The notes: generated by a model from the letters alone, not told the origin. 64,000 nucleotides of DNA from Myxococcales bacterium (GCA_029861865.1 JAOTYL010000014.1:1-64000), one strand, 5' to 3'; shown: positions 16,540 to 24,776, numbered from the stretch's first letter. Made by a program: numbers and translations.

Positions 16540-17067
16540 TCACTGGAACTTGAAAAGCTCGACATCGTAGCTGGCTTCGCAAGGTCCGCGAACCTCGAGG
16601 ACTCCTGTCGCGACGAGACTTTGATCACGCTCGGTAACGATGAGCGTGCTGCCCCCCATTTGAATTCCAACCTCGGCGGCCGAGTCCTCGTCGTAGGTGC
16701 ACTGCCCGGCATCCTCGACCGGCAACCACCAGCCCCCTTCGAGGTGAAGCTCCGCGCCACAGAGTCGGCCCAACATCTCGTATTCGTCGTCGACGAGGAT
16801 CTGCACCTCACTTCCGGTCTGCGTCATCTGCCAACCCAACGGGCAAGACTCGATCTCACTCCCCGCCTGCGCATCGTCGCATCCCGCCGTTCGAATCGAA
16901 ACGATGCTGCCGGGGTTGTCGCTCCAGCCGCCGGTCAAATCAAACTCCGGGGGCTCGGTGCAGTTCGGTAGGGTCGCGGACCCCGGAATGAAATACGGGC
17001 CTTCGTCAACACTACAGCCAACAAGAGCAGCCAACATGAGAAGCGATGTAGTCTTCCAGAAAATCAT
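16540..17067 (-). CDS. Hypothetical lipoprotein
   Basis: 175 residues from the ATG at 17067, preceded by AAAGGA. An N-terminal signal ending in LVGC marks a lipoprotein with Cys near residue 18. The mature part is rich in Cys (about seven more), Gly and acidic residues and has predicted beta character (GGWSDNPGSIVSIRTAGCDDA). I recognise no domain. The Cys spacing suggests disulfides in the periplasm. It lies inside the catabolic operon, 11 bases after the SDR and 21 before the GMC gene, so a supporting role such as substrate binding or protein assembly is possible but unproven. The longer frame upstream of 17067 overlaps the SDR gene and is unlikely to be used. Confidence 0.7.
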   Translation of the reverse strand: MIFWKTTSLLMLAALVGCSVDEGPYFIPGSATLPNCTEPPEFDLTGGWSDNPGSIVSIRTAGCDDAQAGSEIESCPLGWQMTQTGSEVQILVDDEYEMLGRLCGAELHLEGGWWLPVEDAGQCTYDEDSAAEVGIQMGGSTLIVTERDQSLVATGVLEVRGPCEASYDVELFKFQ

Positions 17068-17078
17068 GGGGGTCCTTT

Positions 17079-17894
17079 CTAAGTTTGGTTGTCTTCGGCT
17101 TGTTGACGATAGAACTCGTAGACGCCGAATCGTCGGAGCAGCCACGTGACGGTTCCAGGGCTGATGGCGTTCGCAATGGACAGCAACCGTTTGGGCCCAG
17201 GGTTGACGGTGATCTCGGCAACGTCAGACTCGATCGCGTGCACGACGGCATCGGCCACTTTGTCCGGCGGACTCTCCCCCGCGAGCCGCGGCGCGTGCTT
17301 GCCGTACTCAGCGAACATCCCGGCGTCCGAGACGAAGCCCGGGCAGATCACGGAGGCGCTCACACCGGTTCCGCGTAGTTCTTCGCGGACACCGCTCGTC
17401 CACTCGATGAGGCCTGCCTTGGTCGCGGCATAGGTCGCAGAGTAAGGTGAGCCCTTCTTTCCGCCGAGCGAAGACATCATCACGACGTGACCGATCCGAC
17501 GTGCGATCATCTCGGGCAGCGCAAGGCGCGAAAGGATGAGCGGCGCAACCAGGTTGGTCTGAATCATTTGCTCGATCAGCTCGGGCGACAGCTTCGTGTA
17601 CTCGCAGACCCATTCGATGCCAGCGTTGTTGATGAGGATGTCGATCGCGCCGTTGGCGGCCGTGGCCCCTTCCAATAGCCGTTGGCGACCGACTTGATCG
17701 GTGACGTCCACCGGAATCGCGACCGCCTTGACCCCTAACGCGGAGACTTCTTTCGCCGTCACTTGTAGCGCGTCAGCCGTCCGGGCGGTCAGTGCCAGGT
17801 TGACCCCCTTCTTCGCCAAAGCGCGCGCGATGTACGGCCCGAGCCCTCTCGAAGCACCGGTTAGCAGCGCGTTCTTCCCGCGCAGGTCTTTCAT
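17079..17894 (-). CDS. Short-chain dehydrogenase/reductase
   Basis: 271 residues. The Rossmann motif TGASRGLG (12-19), the NNAG motif (89-92), Ser141/Ser142, and the catalytic YAATK (Tyr155, Lys159) define a classical SDR. The Arg after the second glycine-motif residue suggests NADP(H) use. It should interconvert a hydroxyl and a keto group on an unknown substrate. Its ATG overlaps the aldehyde dehydrogenase stop by one base, so translation is coupled. The C-terminal region (ISPGTVTWLLRRFGVYEF) is hydrophobic and may contact membrane lipids, as in steroid or fatty-acyl SDRs. Confidence 0.9.
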   Translation of the reverse strand: MKDLRGKNALLTGASRGLGPYIARALAKKGVNLALTARTADALQVTAKEVSALGVKAVAIPVDVTDQVGRQRLLEGATAANGAIDILINNAGIEWVCEYTKLSPELIEQMIQTNLVAPLILSRLALPEMIARRIGHVVMMSSLGGKKGSPYSATYAATKAGLIEWTSGVREELRGTGVSASVICPGFVSDAGMFAEYGKHAPRLAGESPPDKVADAVVHAIESDVAEITVNPGPKRLLSIANAISPGTVTWLLRRFGVYEFYRQQAEDNQT

Positions 17895-19450
17895 CAGCGA
17901 CGTGGCCAGTTGCGGATGACGTCGACCAGGCCCGAGATGCGCTCACCGACGCGACGCCCGCTGAAGACCTTGGCGAGGCCCTTGGCGAGGGTCTCGGTGC
18001 CTGCGGCGTAAGGCATCCATAGATTCGCGACGCTCTTCGGACTGGTCATCACGCTCTTGGTGGCGACGTACGTGTAAAAGGCCTGCTCACCTTGCACACG
18101 CCCGACACCGGACTCGCCCTCGCCTCCGAAAGGCAGGGTGACGCATCCGCCTGATTGTACCGCGTTGTTCACCATGACGGAGCCCGCGCGGATCTTTCGT
18201 GCCATCGCCTCTCCTTTGGCGACATCGCGCGTCCAGATGCTTCCACCGAGGCCGTACTTGGAGTCGTTGGCCAAGCGAATCGCCTCTTCGTCGCTCGACA
18301 CCGCCATGATCGGCAAGAAGGGCCCGAAGGTCTCTTCCTGCATCATGAGCATGTCGTGTGTCATGCCCGTCAAAACGGTCGGTTGCCAGTAAAGCCCACC
18401 ATCTTGTCGAAGAACCTCGCCACCGTAGCGCACCTCCGCGCCTTTTTCTACGGCGTCTGCCGTGTGTTCCTCGTAAATCTTGAGCTGCGGGGCCCATGTA
18501 ATCGGCCCGAGATCGTATTCGCCCTGACCGCTTGGGTCGCCCTGGCGCATCCCCTTCACGATCGTGATGATCTTCTCCGTGAGCGGCTCGACGAGCTGAG
18601 TAGGGGCGTAAATGCGTTCGATGCCGTTGCAGACCTGACCGGTATTGTAACAGGTGCCGTAGACGAGCCCATGGGCCGTGAAGTCCAAGTCCGCGTCCTC
18701 GCGGACGATCGCAGCGTCGTTGCCACCGAGCTCGAGCACGACCGGAGTCAATGTCTGGGCGGCACGCTCCATGACCCGGCGTCCGGTTCTCGGCGAGCCG
18801 ACGAAGCAGATGACGTCCACCTCGTCGATGAGCGCGGCACCCGTTTCGCCATGTCCGTGAACCATCTGCACGACGCCATCGGGAACTCCAGCGTCACGGA
18901 ACAGGTCCGCGATCATTTCACCGATCAATGGGTTGGCCTCGGAAGGCTTTTGCACGACGGCATTGCCCGCGCAGAGCGCCGGGATCATGTGCTTCACCCC
19001 GAGCTCGAACGGGAAATTCCAAGGGAGAATGAAGCCCGCAACACCGAGAGGTTCGTAGAAAACGCGGGCCTTGGAGCCGAGGAAGAAAGTTGGGCTGACC
19101 TTGACGCCGGGTTCGAGGCGTTTGGCAAGGCGCGTGTGCAACTTGATCGTTTCACACAACGGACTGGTGAGGCCCAATGGCTCGACAGGTGGTTTGCCGT
19201 TCTCCGACGACACGAGCCTCGCGATCTCCGAAGCACGGTCGATGAGGACACCACGAAGCGCGTCGAGGATTCGGTTTCGCCCGTCGACCCCCATCGCTGC
19301 CCATCCGATCTGCGCCTTCCGAGCACGCTCGACTGTAGCTTTGACGTCGGCCGAGGTGGAGATTCGCACCTCGCCGAGCTTCTCGCCGTTGCTCGGATTG
19401 AACGACTCCAACATTTGAGGAGCCCTTGCCTCTTCGACTTGTTGCAACAT
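17894..19450 (-). CDS. NAD(P)-dependent aldehyde dehydrogenase
   Basis: 518 residues from the ATG at 19450. The frame extends 50 codons further to 19600 but would then overlap the upstream gene. Catalytic Cys274 lies in TGQVCNG and general-base Glu240 in LELGGND. The nucleotide-binding PWNFP segment is at 143-147. It oxidises an aldehyde to the carboxylate. The C-terminal end is longer than in short ALDHs and hydrophobic (WMPYAAGTETLAKGLAKVF), reminiscent of fatty aldehyde dehydrogenases that sit on membranes. With the GMC oxidase and the acyl-CoA ligase of the same operon it would complete an alcohol to aldehyde to acid to acyl-CoA route. Confidence 0.92.
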   Translation of the reverse strand: MLQQVEEARAPQMLESFNPSNGEKLGEVRISTSADVKATVERARKAQIGWAAMGVDGRNRILDALRGVLIDRASEIARLVSSENGKPPVEPLGLTSPLCETIKLHTRLAKRLEPGVKVSPTFFLGSKARVFYEPLGVAGFILPWNFPFELGVKHMIPALCAGNAVVQKPSEANPLIGEMIADLFRDAGVPDGVVQMVHGHGETGAALIDEVDVICFVGSPRTGRRVMERAAQTLTPVVLELGGNDAAIVREDADLDFTAHGLVYGTCYNTGQVCNGIERIYAPTQLVEPLTEKIITIVKGMRQGDPSGQGEYDLGPITWAPQLKIYEEHTADAVEKGAEVRYGGEVLRQDGGLYWQPTVLTGMTHDMLMMQEETFGPFLPIMAVSSDEEAIRLANDSKYGLGGSIWTRDVAKGEAMARKIRAGSVMVNNAVQSGGCVTLPFGGEGESGVGRVQGEQAFYTYVATKSVMTSPKSVANLWMPYAAGTETLAKGLAKVFSGRRVGERISGLVDVIRNWPRR

Positions 19451-19485
19451 CACCGCCTCCGCATCTGTTGCGCCACGCAACAGGC

Positions 19486-20925
19486 TTAGCCGTCGAGCCC
19501 TACCATGGCCCGAGCCTTGCTCTTGTAGTACTTCGATGGCGCCTCGGCGAGGAGCATCATCTTTTGCGTCGCGAACGACCCTTCTGCATGGATCGAGCAT
19601 ACCTCATGCCACCCCGCAAAGTCGCTTGCAACCACGTGGTGCAACGTGCTCATCAATTTGAGGCGCTGCTCCGCGTTGTATTCGCCGGCGCCGCCCATGT
19701 ACTGCTCCAGATACGGCCGAGTGTCCTCGTTCTGCCAGTCCTTGTAGGTGGGCTGGGTCACCAGCAAACCACCAGCGATATCCTGAATGTCGCGCACGAA
19801 ATCATGGAACTGTGATGCGAAGTGCAGCTTCGCCATGTTCGACGTGAGCGGATTCGCTACATACAGACCTGACCCAGCGAAGTCTTGCGGATCGAGCGCG
19901 GCTGCTTTGGCTAGCGCCTTGGTGGTCTCCGTGTAGCGGATCATGTTGACGAAGCGCTCTCGGATGTTCGAGGCTTTGTGAACGCCATTCGCTTCGGCTG
20001 CGAGCATTCCCAAACCCGTCATGTATTCGAGAATCGGGATCTTGTAGGTCACGGCCGTGTAACGATGGAATGCCGAGAATGCATACGCGAGGCCTTGAGC
20101 TGCCGGCCACTCACGAAGCATGAAGACGCGCTCTTTGGGTACGCGCACGTTGTCGAAGATCACGAGGGCTTCGACGTGACCTCGGCGGGGGCTCGGCGTC
20201 GGGAAGTGGGCGGTGTCCTCGTAGCGGAAGCTCGGCCGACAGATCTGCGTGATACCCGGGGTATTCACCGGCACGGCAAATGCGACCGCGTAGTCGGCAT
20301 CCTCTTCCGACATGTTGCGGGGCGGGATGACGAGGATCTCGTCCGCATAGGCCGACGCAGTGATGTGCGCTTTCGCACCGGATACGACGATTTCGTCCTC
20401 GGTCTCGTCGACGACCCGAAGGTAGTAGTCGGGACTGCTTTGCTCGCTCGGCTTCTTGGAACGGTCGCCCTTCACGTCGGTGACGGCGCCCGCTAGCGCG
20501 ACATCGTTGACTGCACAATAGCGGCGATACTCGGTGATGCGGTCCAGGTACTTCTTATTGCCGGCAACCCGAGCCACCGCCGTGAGCGCATTGATGATGT
20601 CAGTGCCGACGTCTTTCACGAACGGGAGGGCGCCGTCCGCCACGTTGCAGGCTCCCTTGACGAGCTCATGCCGCTTGGCGACGACCTCCGGGTAATCGGG
20701 GAGCTCGAAATACCGGCTGATTGGCTCGCCCGTGCCCGGGTCCTCCATGACGGCGAGGTCGTGCATGCCAGGATGGTCTGCCAGCAAGAAGTCAAAAGCG
20801 GCAGTTTCGACGCCCACCTTGATGTAGGGATCGACTGTGACGTCCGGAACCTTCTTTCCCAAAATGTAGACCTTTCGGTCGTCCCGCAGTCCTGCCTTGT
20901 ATTCTTCAGCGGTTCGTAGCGCCAT
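19486..20925 (-). CDS. 4-hydroxybutyryl-CoA dehydratase / 4-hydroxyphenylacetate 3-hydroxylase (AbfD/HpaB) family flavoprotein
   Basis: 479 residues spanning the whole family length. The N-terminus (TAEEYKAGLRDDRKVYILG) and core (GAVTDVKGDRSKKPSEQ, GAKAHITAS) follow AbfD of Clostridium aminobutyricum more closely than HpaB. AbfD holds a [4Fe-4S] cluster by Cys99, Cys103, His292 and Cys299. Aligning by eye from memory, the two N-terminal Cys positions fall on Pro and Asp just before VGTDIINAL. The His is kept in AFHRYTAV, and the last Cys is a Tyr. So it probably binds flavin but not the cluster, and may be an FAD-dependent oxygenase, dehydrogenase or isomerase rather than a radical dehydratase. 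It sits between an acyl-CoA ligase and an aldehyde dehydrogenase in the operon. Confidence 0.82.
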   Translation of the reverse strand: MALRTAEEYKAGLRDDRKVYILGKKVPDVTVDPYIKVGVETAAFDFLLADHPGMHDLAVMEDPGTGEPISRYFELPDYPEVVAKRHELVKGACNVADGALPFVKDVGTDIINALTAVARVAGNKKYLDRITEYRRYCAVNDVALAGAVTDVKGDRSKKPSEQSSPDYYLRVVDETEDEIVVSGAKAHITASAYADEILVIPPRNMSEEDADYAVAFAVPVNTPGITQICRPSFRYEDTAHFPTPSPRRGHVEALVIFDNVRVPKERVFMLREWPAAQGLAYAFSAFHRYTAVTYKIPILEYMTGLGMLAAEANGVHKASNIRERFVNMIRYTETTKALAKAAALDPQDFAGSGLYVANPLTSNMAKLHFASQFHDFVRDIQDIAGGLLVTQPTYKDWQNEDTRPYLEQYMGGAGEYNAEQRLKLMSTLHHVVASDFAGWHEVCSIHAEGSFATQKMMLLAEAPSKYYKSKARAMVGLDG

Positions 20926-20959
20926 CGTCTCTACCTCTCGTGCGTGGGGTTCGGGCCGT

Positions 20960-22843
20960 CTACTTGGTTTCGACGGGGCTAAACATTTTGCGGAGCTTGC
21001 GCATGAAGCCGGTGTCGCCCTTGATCGACAGCTTTCCGGTGATCACGGCGGTGATGCCGGACATCTTGCCGACGGTGACGTCGTAGTAGTCGCTATCGCG
21101 TGCGACGACGTAACAACGAGGGTTCTCTGCAAGGCCCTCGGTTACACTGATCTGGCCATCGCGAATGGTGACCGTCCAATCGCCGCCGCCGCCACCGGTG
21201 ATGTGATAGCTGATGACCGCGTCCACGCCCTTCGCCTTTTTGGGAATGAACCTCGCAGACATGCCCTCGAAGAGATGCGCCACCGGGACCGCCTCGGCGG
21301 TGGCCTCTTCGGCGATCTCCCGAATGAGCTCCTTCTTGATCACCTTCCCGATCGCATTCCTCGGCAAACGATCGCGAAATAGGAACTTCTCCGGAACTTT
21401 GTAGGGCGCGAGCTCTGACGCACAGTATGCGCGCAGCTCCTTTTCTGTGAGGGACTTGCCTTGCTCGAGCACCACGCATGCCTTGGCGACTTGACCGTAT
21501 TTGTCGTGCGGCTCGGGAATCACGGCTACCTCTTCGACCGCCGGGTGCGCGCCGATCACGGTCTCGAGCTCTTTCGGGTAGACGTTGACGCCCCCGCGGA
21601 TGATGAGGTCTTTCTTGCGGTCGACGATGAAGAAGAAGCCCTCATCGTCGACGTAACCCATGTCACCCGTGTGCAACCAGCCGTCCTTGATCGCCTCTGC
21701 GGTGGCCTCCGGTGCCTTGTGATAGCCCTTCATCACGGCTTCGCTTCGAGTCACGATCTCACCTATCTCTCCTGGAGCGACTTCGTTGTCTTGCTCGTCG
21801 AAAATGCGAACTTCCATGCCCGGCAGTGCCTTGCCGATCGAGCCGAACTTACGGGCATCGAAAGTGTTCGCCGTGATCCCGCCGGTGTTTTCGGTCGACC
21901 CATACGCTTCCAGAATCGGAACATTGAAGCGCCGCTCGCACTCCTCGAGCTGTTCGGGCGGAATGGGAGCGGCCCCTGATAGCCCGAAGCGCAAGCTGCT
22001 GGTGTCGACCTCGGATGCTTCCGGAACCCTGAGCAGGATGTTCCACATCGTAGGCACGATGTAGAAGCCATTCACCTTGTAACGCTCGACGCACTCCCAG
22101 AACTCCGACGCCGAGAACTCTGTTCGTAGGACGATGGTCAGCGCGCGATACATGCATGGATAGGCGAGGTCATTCAGCCCACCCGAGTGAAAGAGCGGAA
22201 GAACACAGAGCGAGCGGTCCCCCGGATCGATCGGGGCTACCTGCACTTTCGAGTGCGCGCCGCTGAGGATGTTGCGATGGGTGTGCAAGACGCCTTTGGG
22301 CTTGCCCGTGGTGCCCGACGTGTACATCGCAGTCGCGACATCGTCCGGTGTGGGCGGATCATCGTGCCTGAGCTTCCCAGCATGCCCTTCGAGGATGTCC
22401 GGTAGGTACTCGTGCTCGAAGTCCAAGCTCAGCTTCGACGGGGAGTTGACCACGATGGTCTTCACCGACGTGATTGCCTCTTTGATCTTGGAGACGATGG
22501 GAGCGAACTCGTCGTCGACGATGAGGATGGGCGGCTCGGCATCGTCGACGAGGTGCTGAAGCTCTTTGTCTTGCCACCAGCAGCTCACAGGGCCTGCGAT
22601 CGCGCCGATCTTCTGGGCCCCCAGCAAGACGTAGAAGAACGAAGGCGAGTTGGCCATCATGAATGCCACGATGTCCCCCTTGACGATTCCCTTGCTCAGC
22701 AGGTAGCGCGCAAAGGCATCACTGCGCTCATCGAGGTCCCGGTACGTCACGACCTCGTCGTAGAAAAGGATGAATGGGCTGTCGCCACGCTCGGCTGCGT
22801 TACGAATGACCAGGTCTTTGAGTGTGAGGATTTCTGTGCTCAT
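20960..22843 (-). CDS. Acyl-CoA synthetase (AMP-binding) with C-terminal SCP2-like domain
   Basis: 627 residues; normal class I acyl-CoA ligases have about 520-560. The P-loop YTSGTTGKPKG lies at 174-184, the YGSTENTGG motif near 315, the hinge-region GDMGYVDDEGFFFIVDRKKD near 415, and the adenylation Lys in RNAIGKV near 500. It activates a carboxylic acid to its CoA thioester using ATP. The last roughly 100 residues (after about 528: SYHITGGGGGDWTVTIRDGQ, YVVARDSDYYDVTVGKMSG, ITGKLSIKGD) look like an SCP2/sterol carrier domain, which binds lipids or acyl-CoAs. That supports a long-chain, branched or sterol-derived acid as substrate. It lies nine bases after the epimerase gene in the operon. 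Confidence 0.88.
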   Translation of the reverse strand: MSTEILTLKDLVIRNAAERGDSPFILFYDEVVTYRDLDERSDAFARYLLSKGIVKGDIVAFMMANSPSFFYVLLGAQKIGAIAGPVSCWWQDKELQHLVDDAEPPILIVDDEFAPIVSKIKEAITSVKTIVVNSPSKLSLDFEHEYLPDILEGHAGKLRHDDPPTPDDVATAMYTSGTTGKPKGVLHTHRNILSGAHSKVQVAPIDPGDRSLCVLPLFHSGGLNDLAYPCMYRALTIVLRTEFSASEFWECVERYKVNGFYIVPTMWNILLRVPEASEVDTSSLRFGLSGAAPIPPEQLEECERRFNVPILEAYGSTENTGGITANTFDARKFGSIGKALPGMEVRIFDEQDNEVAPGEIGEIVTRSEAVMKGYHKAPEATAEAIKDGWLHTGDMGYVDDEGFFFIVDRKKDLIIRGGVNVYPKELETVIGAHPAVEEVAVIPEPHDKYGQVAKACVVLEQGKSLTEKELRAYCASELAPYKVPEKFLFRDRLPRNAIGKVIKKELIREIAEEATAEAVPVAHLFEGMSARFIPKKAKGVDAVISYHITGGGGGDWTVTIRDGQISVTEGLAENPRCYVVARDSDYYDVTVGKMSGITAVITGKLSIKGDTGFMRKLRKMFSPVETK

Positions 22844-22852
22844 GGCGAATAC

Positions 22853-23896
22853 CTACATTTGGAGCCAACCGTTGTCCTTGTACCAATCGAGGGTTTCCTT
22901 CATCCCAGGCAACACATCGGGGTGCTTCAGCTCGAAGCCAGCTTCTTTGATCTTGGTGTTGTCCCAAATGCGATCGCACGACATGTAGTGAAGCGTGTCT
23001 TTTTCGAGCTTGGACTTTTTGCCCAACCTCTTTGCAAAAAACTGCGACACGGCAGCTACCGGAATCAGCACACCGATCGGCACGTTGAAGAAGGGCTTTT
23101 CGGCGCCGAACAGCTCTCTCGAAATGAAGTTGAAGAACTCAGCCGTCGTCAACCGTGAGTCGTCAGCGATGTTGTAGGCTTCGCCGATCATTGCGTCGTG
23201 ATCGAAGGCGTAGATCATCGCACGGCACACGTCCTCTACATGGACGAAGCCTTCGACGTGGTCACCAGTTCCAAGCATCATGATTCGGGCTTTGTCGCGC
23301 TCGGAGTAGACGTGTTTGACCGCGTTGTGGATGCCATAGTCCGACCGCACACCATAGATCGCGCCAGGTCGTAAGATGGTTGCCTTTAGACCCTTCTCGG
23401 AGGCAAAGCGATGGACGACCTGCTCGCCGGCCCACTTCGTTTCATTGTAAGCATTCAATGGTGGAGTGACCTTGGGCGCGTCCTCTTTGACCGGAATCTT
23501 GTCGTGCCAATCGTAACCATAGACCCCTGCCGACGAGAGATGGATGAAGCGCTCGGTACCCGCTGAAATACATGCATCGCAAATGTTTTCGACCGCATCG
23601 ACGTTGACCGCGACCATGAGCTCGCGCGGTGTCGAGTAGTCGTGAATCCCGGCCGCGTGAAAAACCCCATCGACGCCGTCGAGAAGCGTCTCGAGCCCCT
23701 CGCGCTTGGTGAGATCGAACCTCATGAACTCGACGCCAAGCCCCTCGAACATCGCACTGTAGTACCGGCTCGAGACGTCTGTTGCGCGAACGGAGAAACC
23801 GGCCTTCACGGCTTCCATCACGGCATGATGGCCCGCAAAGCCCGCGGCTCCCGTAATCAGGATCTTCTGGTCTCTACTGGGTGTGGCCATCGTCAT
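22853..23896 (-). CDS. NAD-dependent epimerase/dehydratase (3-beta-hydroxysteroid dehydrogenase-like extended SDR)
   Basis: 347 residues. The nucleotide motif TGAAGFAGHH (15-24), Asp40 at the end of beta-2 (NAD preference) and the catalytic YNETK (Tyr150, Lys154) mark an extended SDR. The region HVEDVCRAMIYAFDHDAMIGEAYNIAD is typical of NAD-dependent epimerases and 3-beta-HSD-type enzymes. The operon is lipid and acyl-CoA related and carries no nucleotide-sugar genes, so oxidation of a hydroxyl on a lipid or steroid-like molecule is more likely than sugar epimerisation; this is inference. Its ATG overlaps the stop of the TetR gene (ATGA). Confidence 0.85.
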   Translation of the reverse strand: MTMATPSRDQKILITGAAGFAGHHAVMEAVKAGFSVRATDVSSRYYSAMFEGLGVEFMRFDLTKREGLETLLDGVDGVFHAAGIHDYSTPRELMVAVNVDAVENICDACISAGTERFIHLSSAGVYGYDWHDKIPVKEDAPKVTPPLNAYNETKWAGEQVVHRFASEKGLKATILRPGAIYGVRSDYGIHNAVKHVYSERDKARIMMLGTGDHVEGFVHVEDVCRAMIYAFDHDAMIGEAYNIADDSRLTTAEFFNFISRELFGAEKPFFNVPIGVLIPVAAVSQFFAKRLGKKSKLEKDTLHYMSCDRIWDNTKIKEAGFELKHPDVLPGMKETLDWYKDNGWLQM

Positions 23897-24681
23897 TTAT
23901 CATCACTTTCACGCAAGTGAACAGCGTGAGTATCACTTTCACGCAAGTGAACAGCGTGAGTATCACTTTCACGCAAGTGAACAGCGTGATCGAAGAAGTT
24001 GCGTAGCAATTGCCGGTTCATTCTTAGCTTTACCTCGATCGTGTCTTCGTCCTCTCGTTCGATTGCCCTCATGACCATCTGAAAGATCGCGCCCGTGTGC
24101 TCGGCGATTTTCTTGGGGCGCCCCACGAGCAGCCACTGAATCGTGAGGTGCTCGATGAAGCCGAGAACCATATTGCGGACCAGATACAGATCGAGATCGT
24201 CACGGAAGACACCGCGCCGAGCTCCGTCCTGAAACGCCTCGATCAATGGGCGTGCCGCCTCCCGAACGCTTTGATATGCCGGCGATGCGACATAGCGGCG
24301 GTTCCCTTTGAGTGTGAGGAGGGCGACCGATGTGTAGAGCGGGTTGTTCTCGTAGAACTCGAGGTACGCCTGGATGATCGCCCGCACCCGCGCCCGCGGG
24401 TCGTCGATGTAGTGGGCGAGCTCGCTGAGACGCTCGATCTCTCTGCGGGTGTAGAGCTCCGAGATCGAGAACAGGACGTCCTCCTTGGAGTCGAAGTACT
24501 CGTAGAGGGTGGGCTCGGAGATCCCCGCCTCGGCGCAGATGGCGGCCACGGTTGCATCCTCGAAACCCTTCTCGCCGAAGACCCTCAGGGCCCCCTCGAG
24601 GATCGCAACCTCCTTCTCTCGATTGCGCTTTTTCTTGTTTTTCGAGGAGCTCGGGGACCCGTTCTCTCGGAGGCTCGCCAT
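23893..24681 (-). CDS. TetR-family transcriptional regulator
   Basis: 262 residues from the ATG at 24681; a GTG two codons earlier is less likely because GAGG would touch it. A Lys/Arg-rich N-terminus precedes the TetR DNA-binding domain: EGALRVFGEKGFEDATV and the helix-turn-helix AAICAEAGISEPTLYEYFDSK. The ligand domain (about 95-235) resembles FadR/PsrA-type acyl-CoA regulators in layout only. The C-terminus is unusual: three near-identical repeats of HAVHLRESDT encoded by a 30-bp tandem repeat. It is first in the operon and overlaps the next gene by four bases, so it should regulate itself, the seven genes downstream and probably the divergent hydratase through the two palindromes at 24720-24776. 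Confidence 0.92.
   Translation of the reverse strand: MASLRENGSPSSSKNKKKRNREKEVAILEGALRVFGEKGFEDATVAAICAEAGISEPTLYEYFDSKEDVLFSISELYTRREIERLSELAHYIDDPRARVRAIIQAYLEFYENNPLYTSVALLTLKGNRRYVASPAYQSVREAARPLIEAFQDGARRGVFRDDLDLYLVRNMVLGFIEHLTIQWLLVGRPKKIAEHTGAIFQMVMRAIEREDEDTIEVKLRMNRQLLRNFFDHAVHLRESDTHAVHLRESDTHAVHLRESDDK
23903..23989. repeat. 30-bp tandem repeat (about 2.9 copies) at the 3' end of the TetR gene
   Basis: Units at 23903-23932 and 23933-23962 appear identical, and a partial third runs 23963-23989. Each contains TTCAC-gcaa-GTGAA, a perfect 5-bp hairpin with a GCAA loop. The period is a multiple of three, so the reading frame is kept and each unit adds ten residues (HAVHLRESDT). There are no spacers, so it is not a CRISPR array. 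Confidence 0.95.
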
Positions 24682-24689
24682 ATCCACAC

Positions 24690-24704
24690 CTCAGGAGTCC
24701 TGAG
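24690..24704. promoter_or_regulatory. Perfect 15-bp palindrome in the TetR leader
   Basis: CTCAGGAGTCCTGAG is a perfect 7-bp inverted repeat about a central G, lying between the minus-strand promoter and the TetR start. It may be a further operator or an mRNA hairpin near the ribosome site. It differs in sequence from the two 26-bp palindromes nearby. Confidence 0.4.
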
Positions 24705-24732
24705 AAATACAAAGGAATACCTAGATTGTCAA
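24704..24732 (-). promoter_or_regulatory. Predicted promoter of the TetR-led operon
   Basis: On the minus strand, TTGACA (24732-24727) is followed after 17 bases by TATTTC (24709-24704), a good -35 with a weak -10. The -35 box lies inside the first 26-bp pseudo-palindrome, so a bound repressor would block it. Confidence 0.5.
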
Positions 24733-24745
24733 CTATAATTCTGGG
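24720..24745. promoter_or_regulatory. Predicted TetR operator 1
   Basis: A 26-bp imperfect palindrome with arms CCTAGATT and ATTCTGGG. It matches the second site at 16 of 26 positions and lies exactly 31 bp from it, about three helical turns. It covers the minus-strand TTGACA box. Confidence 0.55.
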
Positions 24746-24750
24746 TGTCA

Positions 24751-24776
24751 CTTAGATTATTGACATAGAATCTAGG
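24751..24776. promoter_or_regulatory. Predicted TetR operator 2
   Basis: A 26-bp pseudo-palindrome with arms CTTAGATT and AATCTAGG (one mismatch in eight). Its centre coincides with the plus-strand TTGACA box, so binding should repress the hydratase gene downstream. Confidence 0.6.

Noticed and set aside
15973-16971. A 332-codon plus-strand frame opposite the GMC dehydrogenase and lipoprotein
   Set aside because: It spans two supported genes on the other strand and shows no domain.
18155-19489. A 444-codon plus-strand frame opposite the aldehyde dehydrogenase
   Set aside because: Its coding-strand partner has complete catalytic motifs; the opposite frame is a GC-rich codon shadow.
23903-23989. 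CRISPR array
   Set aside because: Fewer than three full copies, no spacers between units, in frame within a gene, and no cas genes in the window.
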